From Nemertoderma westbladi (taxonomy: Eukaryota; Xenacoelomorpha; Nemertodermatida; Nemertodermatidae): a stretch of DNA of 33,817 nt. The notes under the pieces are model-generated. The model worked only from the letters and a program-made list of their open reading frames with translations. It searched no databases and was not told the DNA's origin. Below, piece by piece: positions 1-8,600 of this stretch (positions are counted from its first letter, which is position 1; each line of letters starts with the position of its first letter). The DNA lies in the NCBI GenBank assembly GCA_032718475.1, contig JAUCBJ010001177.1:1-33817 (forward strand), in the 5' to 3' direction. The position numbers were made by a program, and so were the translations under genes.

Positions 1-327
1 TCATCCAATACCAAAATAAATAAATATGCTCCCCAAAAACTAATTATTCAAACCAAAATATATAACAAAACCCCCAAAATTTATACAGATTTTCTCAAAA
101 TAAATGCTTATTCCCCCAATATAATCGAATATTTTCTAACAAAACTATCCTACTGGTAGATCCACATTCCCGATCCTTCTCTCCACCAGCGGCCTTCAAG
201 TTCGAAATCGACAAACTATCTTCACCCAACACGCCATCTTCATTATTATTAGCCGCCATCTCACGCATTATTTTTTACTTCAATCACAGCTACCATCCTA
301 AATTTAATAGAACTAGTGAGAATAACT
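1..327. other. AT-rich flank downstream of the retroelement
   Basis: No gene is visible. The stretch lies past the stop codon of the minus-strand reverse transcriptase, so it probably contains that element's 3' untranslated region. The first 120 bases are rich in runs such as CCCCAAAA. I could not find a poly(A) tail, a terminal short repeat or a target-site duplication that would fix the end of the element. Confidence 0.4.
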
Positions 328-2784
328 CTATTCCACAGCGCTGATTGAACCCCGAACACAAAGGGCGTTCCCCCTCACTATGGCTATCCCGATGCGCTGC
401 TTCAGCCACAAGCTCTCGCGTGGGTCTCCTGACTCCGCTATGAGTCTTCGGCCAAGATCTTTTAACACGCTGATGGTGGATGGACCGAATACTCCTGTGG
501 TCTCGAAGGCCAGGGGTTCGAATTGGTACTGCTGACCCAAATTGCGGTATTTCACACGCTTTAGCTCCTCCGCTGCTGCTGATGCTGAGGATGGCTCAAT
601 GGCAGAGCGAATAATGTGGGATGGGGCAAAGGTATCCACACAGGTAGCATCCCATACCAGACGCCGGCCTTTCGAGAAGGGGTAGATGGTCATTCCATCA
701 GGACGTTTCCCATCCCCCCTATCCAACCCAGTAGGTTCCAGGACAGATGGTAGACCAGCTCTGTTCAGTGAACGTTTCAGCACATCGTTGAGAGCTGCAT
801 GACGTGGGAACCTACCCATGCTGTTTCGGCAGGACAGTGCATGGTGCCCAAGAATATCCACTTCCTTGCCACACTTGCAGGTGTGTTTATGGCAGATAGG
901 TGCACCAACTCTCTGTGCTATACCAATTCGAAGAGCTTCCGGATCCAGATTCGACCCTAAATATGGAATAGGGGTCGCATGAAGCCAAAGCCCACTCTCC
1001 ACTTGTGCTGCTGCAGCCAGGCGTGCTGTTTCGACCTGATCCGCTTTGGCAAACAGGTCTCTCTGTGTTATAGTCGCAGAGATAGTGTCCCAGGCTTTCT
1101 GGTTATTCCTGGCTGCCCCACTGGGTTCCTCAACTGAAGAGAACTTCTCCCTCCATGCCTTGACGGCTCCTGCCAAATCACACGATGGCTCCAGTCCAAA
1201 TGTGTTTGAGAGGACGGAGTTAACGAGGATATCGGTGGAATGAAGAGAGGAAATATAACTAGGCAGTGCCAGATCTTCCAACTTACGGATCCCAAGTCCC
1301 CCGATACTGACTGGTAGTGATCCCTGGGTACTGGATTTCGCCTGAAAGTTAACATTGGTGATACTAGAAAGGGCATCTTTGACAACTGTATCAAATTCCT
1401 GCAAGTCACCAGTGTTGTTGAATGTGGGTGATGTGCGCAGAGTGTACTGTAGCCGGGGGACTGCCAGACAATTATTGAGTAAGAAGAAGCCTTGATGTGC
1501 ATCAACATGTACCAGCCGATTAACCATCACCTCGACAGACTTGAGCTGCGATTGGATAGCTGGTTCAATAGCATCCCGTGTAAGGGGAGCTCCTAGAAGA
1601 ACCTGGTCCACCTTGTCTAGGACCCTAATATTAGGGAGGAGCTGACTGAACTTGTGGATTGTCTCAGTAGCGGCTTCTGGTGTATGGTTGAGTAGTATCA
1701 ATTCACACTTTGCATCGTTAACAATTAGGCCAATCTTCGCTAGCTCTGGTATTATTGCCACGACATCCGAAAGAACACTCTTTGTAGTACCACCTACCAT
1801 ACCGTCGTCAAGAAACCAGATATTCAGCTCTGAACCAACAAGTTTGGTGACAGGCTCCTCTCCCACCTCGAAGAGAAGAGGGACACTAGGATCACCCTGT
1901 TGCATACCAGTGGCCGATTCGATGATGTGATCTCCGAAAATAAGGACTGTAGGTGTGGAATAAGCCTGCCACACAAGGGGGTAAATACTTGGCAAACGAT
2001 CACAAGCTGCCTTCAGGAAAACATCACAACGCATACTGTTAAATGCATTCTTCATGTCGATTTTCAGTACCACCTTCTGTTCCTGAGTGCCACTGATATA
2101 TTGCCGGATCGCATGAACAGCTGCCTCGCAACCACCCTTAGTTCCATAACCTAGCTGTGTGGGCCTTAGTTCAGCTCCAAGATCTTCTGAGAGGGGTTTA
2201 ATGCCAGGTTTTGTCACCAAGCGCCTGAATGTATTGCTGACAGCAATTGGACGCAGACCTCCCCCATTTTTGTTAAGGGCGCAGAGACAAGCCCCAAAGA
2301 AGATTGGCACAGCAAATTTAGGGGTTTCCCCACGGTGTGCTGTATTTGCGAGCCTAGTCAATTCACTGAGCAGCTTGTCACCAGCAGCTCCAGTTCCTCT
2401 GCTAACCATGTCACGGAGATGACCTGGGCGAAGGCCATCGGGGCCAGCAGCAGAAGAAATGGGGAATGACTGGTTACTGGGAAGGACATCCTCCTTCGTA
2501 GTGATAACTGGACCTGCTAGTGTGTCATCGGGGGGTCGTGGGAGATCAAGGTCAAGTGGGGCAGGTGGGTGCTTCTCCCTGAGGGCATTGATTGTATCTT
2601 CACTGTGGTCTGCAAAACCCTCCTGTGATGTGATAATCCTTACAGCGCCTCGGACATCGCCATCCATGAACTTGGCTGAAACTCGCTTGCGAATGAGTTC
2701 TGCTTCATCTAGATTTGATGGTTTGTGCTGCTGATGTGTAGTGTGCAGAGGAACACGAGGATTGGGATGGCAGGGTGACGCCAT
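328..2784 (-). CDS. Non-LTR-type reverse transcriptase with C-terminal zinc knuckle and restriction-like endonuclease
   Basis: An 818-residue frame read on the minus strand, which would copy element RNA into DNA at a nicked target. The GPDGLRPGHL segment near residue 114 and the LRPTQLGYGTKGGCEAA block near 206 are typical of this RT family. Motif A is KIDMKNAFNS with Asp243, motif B is QQGDP (295-299), and the catalytic motif is FLDDG (324-328). The C-terminal part has a Cys/His cluster at about 632-652 (CKCG...GHHALSC). An RPDG at 694-697 and WDAT at 711-714 follow, giving the PD...D spacing of restriction-like endonucleases in CRE/R2/R4-type elements; no AP-endonuclease domain is visible. 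The C-terminus looks complete. The residues after QGDP are SV where LG is usual, which hints at decay. The ATG at 2782-2784 is preceded directly by an in-frame TAA, so the true start is probably further upstream. The clade assignment is inference. Confidence 0.85.
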   Translation of the reverse strand: MASPCHPNPRVPLHTTHQQHKPSNLDEAELIRKRVSAKFMDGDVRGAVRIITSQEGFADHSEDTINALREKHPPAPLDLDLPRPPDDTLAGPVITTKEDVLPSNQSFPISSAAGPDGLRPGHLRDMVSRGTGAAGDKLLSELTRLANTAHRGETPKFAVPIFFGACLCALNKNGGGLRPIAVSNTFRRLVTKPGIKPLSEDLGAELRPTQLGYGTKGGCEAAVHAIRQYISGTQEQKVVLKIDMKNAFNSMRCDVFLKAACDRLPSIYPLVWQAYSTPTVLIFGDHIIESATGMQQGDPSVPLLFEVGEEPVTKLVGSELNIWFLDDGMVGGTTKSVLSDVVAIIPELAKIGLIVNDAKCELILLNHTPEAATETIHKFSQLLPNIRVLDKVDQVLLGAPLTRDAIEPAIQSQLKSVEVMVNRLVHVDAHQGFFLLNNCLAVPRLQYTLRTSPTFNNTGDLQEFDTVVKDALSSITNVNFQAKSSTQGSLPVSIGGLGIRKLEDLALPSYISSLHSTDILVNSVLSNTFGLEPSCDLAGAVKAWREKFSSVEEPSGAARNNQKAWDTISATITQRDLFAKADQVETARLAAAAQVESGLWLHATPIPYLGSNLDPEALRIGIAQRVGAPICHKHTCKCGKEVDILGHHALSCRNSMGRFPRHAALNDVLKRSLNRAGLPSVLEPTGLDRGDGKRPDGMTIYPFSKGRRLVWDATCVDTFAPSHIIRSAIEPSSASAAAEELKRVKYRNLGQQYQFEPLAFETTGVFGPSTISVLKDLGRRLIAESGDPRESLWLKQRIGIAIVRGNALCVRGSISAVE

Positions 2785-3060
2785 TTAGTCTCTTATTTGC
2801 TGCTTGACTTTAGATGTTAGTGAGGGTTGCAAATGGTCGTTTGTAGCTGGAATCGGCTTTGCTAACGCCCCAAACGAGAATGCTAGGAGCCGGGCCCAGG
2901 TTATTGGCACAAGGTTGTCAATTGCTTCTTTGAGCAAAGGGGCCAGTGCGTCTGCATCCATGATTCTAGCCCCTTTAGGAATCTTTGCCAACACCGAAAT
3001 GGATTGCTTCAGCATGGCAATATAAGATGCAAGATACATTTGATACATTTTTTGATACAT
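2785..3060 (-). pseudogene. N-terminal part of the same retroelement protein, cut off by one in-frame TAA
   Basis: This 91-residue frame is in the same phase as the reverse transcriptase and ends with TAA (2785-2787) immediately before that protein's ATG. One nonsense codon therefore separates two open stretches. Its C-terminal half (WARLLAFSFGALAKP, then SLTSKVKQQIR) resembles the conserved segment normally placed just before the RT domain in this family, so I read the two as one broken polyprotein. The N-terminus is low complexity (MYQKMYQMY), made by short repeats around 3028-3070, and an in-frame TGA lies just upstream. The element is therefore probably 5'-truncated here. A genuine second ORF or stop-codon readthrough is possible but less likely. 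Confidence 0.6.
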
Positions 3061-3316
3061 TTTTCAGATGCATTTTTATTTCTAACAAAATAAACAGACT
3101 ACTCTCAGTTACAAACTCTCAGTTGCAGAGACTATTGGTTCGGGGATCGTCGGTATAATATGATTAAACATTTTGTTTCATTTAAGGAAATAAATAATCA
3201 ATGAATTTCTATAAATAAATTTTCCATAAAATATTTGTGCTGGAAGAATTGTTTTTGGTTGACAAGTACTGTAATAATTATTTTCGAGAAATAGAGTAAT
3301 TGTGGTTTGAATAATT
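3061..3316. other. AT-rich non-coding DNA upstream of the retroelement
   Basis: No gene-like frame is visible. It begins with degenerate copies of a GATACATTTTT-like word that continue from the retroelement's N-terminal region, then becomes unstructured AT-rich sequence. Confidence 0.4.
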
Positions 3317-3393
3317 GTTTTGTAACGCAAGATTACTTGTTTGTAACTGTAATGTAAGATTGCTTGTTTTGTAACTGTAATGTAAGATTGTAA
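3317..3393. repeat. Short tandem repeat, about 28 bp, about 2.5 copies
   Basis: The phrase TTTGTAAC...TAAGATT(A/G)CTTG recurs three times with small changes: GTAACGCAAGATTACTTG, then GTAACTGTAATGTAAGATTG twice. It has no coding potential. The following 3394-3540 is AT-rich with nothing recognisable. Confidence 0.7.
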
Positions 3394-3540
3394 CGTCCAC
3401 TTACTACTTAGGTCTGATAATTGGAGCCAAACTAGAATTTAGCAGAATTTCAAAATCAGTTGGACAATTTTTTCGCTTGCGACATATTTTTCCACTACAA
3501 ATCCTGAAAGTATTATTTTTTCCTTAATATCCAATAATCA

Positions 3541-3982
3541 CTTTTGGTTTGGGGATCAATATTGAATTCCTACATCAAACCAATAAGAATATGTGTCAAT
3601 AAGGTACTTCGTGATGTTACTTTTTCACATTATCAGTCACACTCAAATCCCATTTATAAACAGCTATGTATTTTTGACCTCTTATACAAATATCAGGTAG
3701 ACAATTTTATGTTTCATGTAAGTAATGGTATACATCCTACAATTCTTTGCGAACTACTGTATTTACCAAATCTGCATCAGTGCACAAGTCCGAACACAAG
3801 CGCGAACTAGGTCCGCTATTAATAATGCCGACTTAATTCCCCGAGTTTCCCCGTGTGTGGCGCATAGGTCCGTTCGATTCCAGGGTCCAACTATCTGGAA
3901 CAATCTACATCTTGAGCTTCGTCAAATAAAGTCTACACAATTATTTTCTAGAAATATTAATCACCTAATCTCTTCTTAGAAT
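3541..3982 (+). pseudogene. Remnant of a second LINE: reverse transcriptase C-terminal tail with a frameshift
   Basis: The frame starting near 3544 reads VWGS...YIKPI, then TFSHYQSHSNPIYKQL and DLLYKYQVDNFMF. This is the recognisable C-terminal pattern of CR1/L2/jockey-like reverse transcriptase ORFs. A second frame, from about 3790 to the TAA near 3979, continues the pattern with RTRSA, then SVRFQGPTIWNNL and a final HLIS. The two match consecutive pieces of one family profile, so a small indel between about 3775 and 3815 broke the frame. Upstream of 3541 an in-frame stop (3535-3537) and absence of RT motifs show a 5'-truncated copy. The family assignment rests on motif memory, not a search. 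Confidence 0.65.
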
Positions 3983-4324
3983 TGAATTATATTTTTTCAG
4001 ACGGTATACTTTCCCAATAGTGTATTTTCTTTCCTGTTTAGCAATATTATTAGTCAGTGAATTTAGTTTATTTTAAATCTAATAAGTGTATGTCACATCA
4101 TTAGTGTTGGTGGTGAGCACAACAACTATTTTTACTTTTTTTTTATTTTTTAGTATTAACCCTATTACCACTGGGGGGGGGGGCGAATCGGCCCCTTCCT
4201 AGATTTTAGTTGCTGTAACTATGCAACCACATTACGTACCGGCCCAATTTTTATTTAGAATTAGCCAAATTTAATGCCGCATCTTTTGCAAAAAACGACG
4301 TTGCAATTGGATTTCTACTTTTCT
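3983..4324. other. Non-coding stretch with an 11-G homopolymer
   Basis: Nothing gene-like. An uninterrupted run of G sits at 4173-4183, followed by CGAATCGGCCCC, which can pair with it to form a GC-rich hairpin. This might be the edge of the AT-rich repeat element that follows, but no matching end was found. Confidence 0.4.
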
Positions 4325-4905
4325 ATGTGGGTGCCACCTCAAAATTTGGTCTCCAGCACCAAATTTTTTGAAATTTTCGAATTTTACAAAGTCATTCGTG
4401 ATTTAGTAATTATTTATGTTTGGGCTATTTTTATTTATTTTTTATTGGTTTGGATCACTCAAAAGCTCTATACAAGTATGTAAGTGTAGTGGTACGTCAT
4501 TTTTGGAGCACCAAAATTAGGCGTGGCACTTTAAAATTTCAAAATTACTTTATTCGAAAAATTTACTAAAGTTTTGATTTCGAAGCATTTTTATTGGTTT
4601 TCTGGAGCGCTGAATCGATTGAAAGTAATATAGAAGCTTGAAGACTTAGTGGTTCGCCATTTTTGGTCCACCAAAATTAGGGCGTGGCACTTCAAATTTT
4701 GAAAAATACGAGATTTGGAAAATACACTAAAGATTTGATTTGCAAAGCATTTTTATAGGTTTTCTGGAGCGCTGAATCGATTGAAAGTAATATAGAAGCC
4801 TCAAATCCTTGGTGTACGTAATTTTCGGTGCACTTCAAATTTTCAAGCGTGGCACTTCAAATTTTCAAAATTATGTATTCGGAAAAAACACCAAAGTTTT
4901 GATTT
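4325..4905. repeat. Diverged tandem modules of about 165 bp, more than three copies
   Basis: Each module contains, in order, a CACCAAAATTAGG-GCGTGGCAC segment, an A/T-rich part ending GCATTTTTATTGGTTTTCTGGAG, and CGCTGAATCGATTGAAAGTA with AATATAGAAG. Well-matched copies of the last segment start at about 4606 and 4768, and a more decayed one (TATTGGTTTGGATCACTC) near 4441. The array has no open reading frame and looks like a non-autonomous repeat element. Confidence 0.75.
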
Positions 4906-5058
4906 CAAAAAATGGCTAACCTCTAAGTCTTCAGGCTTCTATATTACTTTCAATCGATTCAGCGGTCTAGAAAACCTATATAAATGCGTTAAAATTTCAA
5001 TTTTGGTTTATTTTCCGAATCTCGTATTTTTCAAAAGTGCCACGCCCTAATCCTATGG
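4669..5058. repeat. Foldback inverted repeat of the same module
   Basis: The segment 4934-5058 is the reverse complement of about 4669-4800. AGGCTTCTATATTACTTTCA is followed by ATCGATTCAGCG, then AAAACCTATA, CGAATCTCGTATTTTTCAAA and GTGCCACGCCCTAAT. Both arms are about 125-130 bp with high similarity, separated by about 130 bp. A second pairing of 4633-4660 with 4913-4939 (GAAGACTTAG against CTAAGTCTTC) is also possible. A transcript would form a long hairpin. It fits a foldback or MITE-like element. Confidence 0.8.
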
Positions 5059-5417
5059 TGATTTATATACAGTAGCAACTTCCAATCAGAAGCTTAGTTT
5101 CAACAGGGAATCAAGAATATAAAAAACAATTCTTATTGGTCGTATTACTGTGGAGCAAATCAATGTATACATGTATACCAGAAATGAACACGTCGGGGCG
5201 TGTGGATTTGGGGAATCTTACCTAGATATTTGATCAGTTTTGTGAATCTTATCTAAATACTGAATCAGTTCTATGGTTTTGGAGTAGAACAGCGCATTGC
5301 TAATAAAATGTGAATTTGAGTCGCAAAAGCTTTAACAATGTGTTCTCCCTTTAGAATGGGTTTTAGTTGGAATGACGTGGGACGCACTGATTGGTTGTTC
5401 GTAAATCCCTCTTACAG
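5059..5417. other. Probable intron ending at a 3' splice site
   Basis: No coding frame is seen. The stretch ends in AAATCCCTCTTACAG at 5403-5417, a good pyrimidine-rich acceptor for the following exon. Earlier exons of the gene were not recognised in the window and may lie to the left of it. Confidence 0.5.
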
Positions 5418-5636
5418 GTATCAAAGTCAACGACTTATCTGCCATGGGGACCGGAACCAATCCATTCAACTACGTAAACGAATGTAAATGTTGCGTCGGA
5501 ACCGTACAAAATGTCGCAACCACGTTCGTTTGCGACGATCTAACGGAATTAGTAATAGACGTTCCGTCGATAGTAGAGGGAACTTGTGGATGTTTGACGT
5601 GTTCTGGAGGTACTGGAACGAATCAACCACCTGAAG
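5418..5636 (+). CDS. Internal exon of a secreted cystine-knot (CTCK/bursicon-like) protein
   Basis: A 219-nt exon bounded by CTTACAG and GAAG|GTGAGT. Both borders are phase 1, so the exon is symmetric, as is usual for extracellular modules. It encodes NECKCC, then FVC, then a final CGCLTC. A C-x-C-C, a lone C about 14 residues on, and a closing C-x-C-x-x-C form the C-terminal half of the cystine-knot domain of bursicon, DAN-like antagonists and mucin/VWF tails. The final C-x-C-x-x-C is closest to bursicon as I recall it. The N-terminal half of the knot must be on an upstream exon outside or undetected in this window. The protein would be secreted and disulfide-linked. The in-frame ATG at 5444 lies inside the exon and is unlikely to be the start. 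Which subfamily is uncertain. Confidence 0.6.
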
Positions 5637-5660
5637 GTGAGTCACTCTCCTAGGGTTTGT

Positions 5661-8600
5661 TCTATGTTCCACTCCTTTAGTAGCTATACGAACTCTCTGT
5701 TGGTTCTATGTTCCGTTCCTTTAGTAGCTATACGAACTCTCCGTTGGTTCTATGTTCCACTCCTTTAGTAGCTATACGAACTCTCTGTTGGTTCTATGTT
5801 CCACTCCTTTAGTAGCTATACGAACTCTCTGTTGGTTCTATGTTCCGTTCCTTTAGTAGCTATACGAACTCTCCGTTGGTTCTATGTTCCACTCCTTTAG
5901 TAGCTATACGAACTCTCCGTTGGTTCTATGTTCCACTCCTTTAGTAGCTATACGAACTCTCCGTTGGTTCTATGTTCCACTCCTTTAGTAGCTATACGAA
6001 CTCTCCGTTGGTTCTATGTTCCACTCCTTTAGTAGCTCTACGAACTCTCCGTTGGTTCTATGTTCCATTCCTTTAGTAGCTATACGAACTCTCCGTTGGT
6101 TCTATGTTCCAATCCTTTAGTAGCTATACGAACTCTCCGTTGGTTCTATGTTCCACTCCTTTAGTAGCTATACGAACTCTCCGTTGGTTCTATGTTCCGT
6201 TCCTTTAGTAGCTATACGAACTCTCCGTTGGTTCTATGTTCCGTTCCTTTAGTAGCTATACGAACTCTCCGTTGGTTCTATGTTCCATTCCTTTAGTAGC
6301 TATACGAACTCTCCGTTGGTTCTATGTTCCAATCCTTTAGTAGCTATACGAACTCTCCGTTGGTTCTATGTTCCACTCCTTTAGTAGCTATACGAACTCT
6401 CCGTTGGTTCTATGTTCCATTCCATTAGTAGCTATACGAACTCTCCGTTGGTTCTATGTTCCGTTCCTTTAGTAGCTATACGAACTCTCCGTTGGTTCTA
6501 TGTTCCACTCCTTTAGTAGCTATACGAACTCTCCGTTGGTTCTATGTTCCACTCCTTTAGTAGCTATACGAACTCTCCGTTGGTTCTATGTTCCACTCCT
6601 TTAGTAGCTATACGAACTCTCCGTTGGTTCTATGTTCCACTCCTTTAGTAGCTATACGAACTCTCTGTTGGTTCTATGTTCCACTCCTTTAGTAGCTATA
6701 CGAACTCTCCGTTGGTTCTATATTCCGTTCCTTTAGTAGCTATACGAACTCTTCATTGGTTCTATGTTCCACTCCTCTAGTAGCTATACGAACTCTCCGT
6801 TGGTTCTATGTTCCACTCCTTTAGTAGCTATACGAACTCTCTGTTGGTTCTATGTTCCACTCCTTTAGTAGCTATACGAACTCTCTGTTGGTTCTATGTT
6901 CCACTCCTTTAGTAGCTATACGAACTCTCCGTTGGTTCTATATTCCGTTCCTTTAGTAGCTATACGAACTCTCCGTTGGTTCTATGTTCCGTTCCTTTAG
7001 TAGCTATACGAACTCTCCGTTGGTTCTATGTTCCACTCCTTTAGTAGCTATACGAACTCTCCGTTGGTTCTATGTTCCACTCCTTTAGTAGCTATACGAA
7101 CTCTCCGTTGGTTCTATGTTCCACTCCTTTAGTAGCTATACGAACTCTCCGTTGGTTCTATGTTCCACTCCTTTAGTAGCTATACGAACTCTCCGTTGGT
7201 TCTATGTTCCACTCCTTTAGTAGCTATACGAACTCTCCGTTGGTTCTATGTTCCACTCCTTTAGTAGCTATACGAACTCTCCGTTGGTTCTATGTTCCAC
7301 TCCTTTAGTAGCTATACGAACTCTCCGTTGGTTCTATATTCCGTTCCTTTAGTAGCTATACGAACTCTCCGTTGGTTCTATGTTCCACTCCTTTAGTAGC
7401 TATACGAACTCTCCGTTGGTTCTATGTTCCACTCCTTTAGTAGCTATACGAACTCTCCGTTGGTTCTATGTTCCACTCCTTTAGTAGCTATACGAACTCT
7501 CCGTTGGTTCTATGTTCCACTCCTTTAGTAGCTATACGAACTCTCTGTTGGTTCTATGTTCCACTCCTTTAGTAGCTATACGAACTCTCTGTTGGTTCTA
7601 TGTTCCACTCCTTTAGTAGCTATACGAACTCTCTGTTGGTTCTATGTTCCACTCCTTTAGTAGCTATACGAACTCTCTGTTGGTTCTATGTTCCACTCCT
7701 TTAGTAGCTATACGAACTCTCCGTTGGTTCTATGTTCCATTCCTTTAGTAGCTATACGAACTCTCTGTTGGTTCTATGTTCCACTCCTTTAGTAGCTATA
7801 CGAACTCTCCGTTGGTTCTATGTTCCACTCCTTTAGTAGCTATACGAACTCTCCGTTGGTTCTATGTTCCACTCCTTTAGTAGCTATACGAACTCTCCGT
7901 TGGTTCTATGTTCCACTCCTTTAGTAGCTATACGAACTCTCCGTTGGTTCTATGTTCCACTCCTTTAGTAGCTATACGAACTCTCCGTTGGTTCTATGTT
8001 CCACTCCTTTAGTAGCTATACGAACTCTCCGTTGGTTCTATGTTCCGTTCCTTTAGTAGCTATACGAACTCTCCGTTGGTTCTATGTTCCACTCCTTTAG
8101 TAGCTATACGAACTCTCCGTTGGTTCTATATTCCGTTCCTTTAGTAGCTATACGAACTCTCCGTTGGTTCTATGTTCCACTCCTTTAGTAGCTATACGAA
8201 CTCTCCGTTGGTTCTATGTTCCACTCCTTTAGTAGCTATACGAACTCTCCGTTGGTTCTATGTTCCACTCCTTTAGTAGCTATACGAACTCTCTGTTGGT
8301 TCTATGTTCCACTCCTTTAGTAGCTATACGAACTCTCTGTTGGTTCTATGTTCCACTCCTTTAGTAGCTATACGAACTCTCTGTTGGTTCTATGTTCCAC
8401 TCCTTTAGTAGCTATACGAACTCTCCGTTGGTTCTATGTTCCACTCCTTTAGTAGCTATACGAACTCTCTGTTGGTTCTATGTTCCACTCCTTTAGTAGC
8501 TATACGAACTCTCTGTTGGTTCTATGTTCCACTCCTTTAGTAGCTATACGAACTCTCTGTTGGTTCTATGTTCCACTCCTTTAGTAGCTATACGAACTCT

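Noticed and set aside
1046-2734. Several plus-strand and other-frame open stretches of 65-146 codons across the reverse transcriptase
   Set aside because: They overlap the well-supported minus-strand frame, have no motifs, and are shadows of it.
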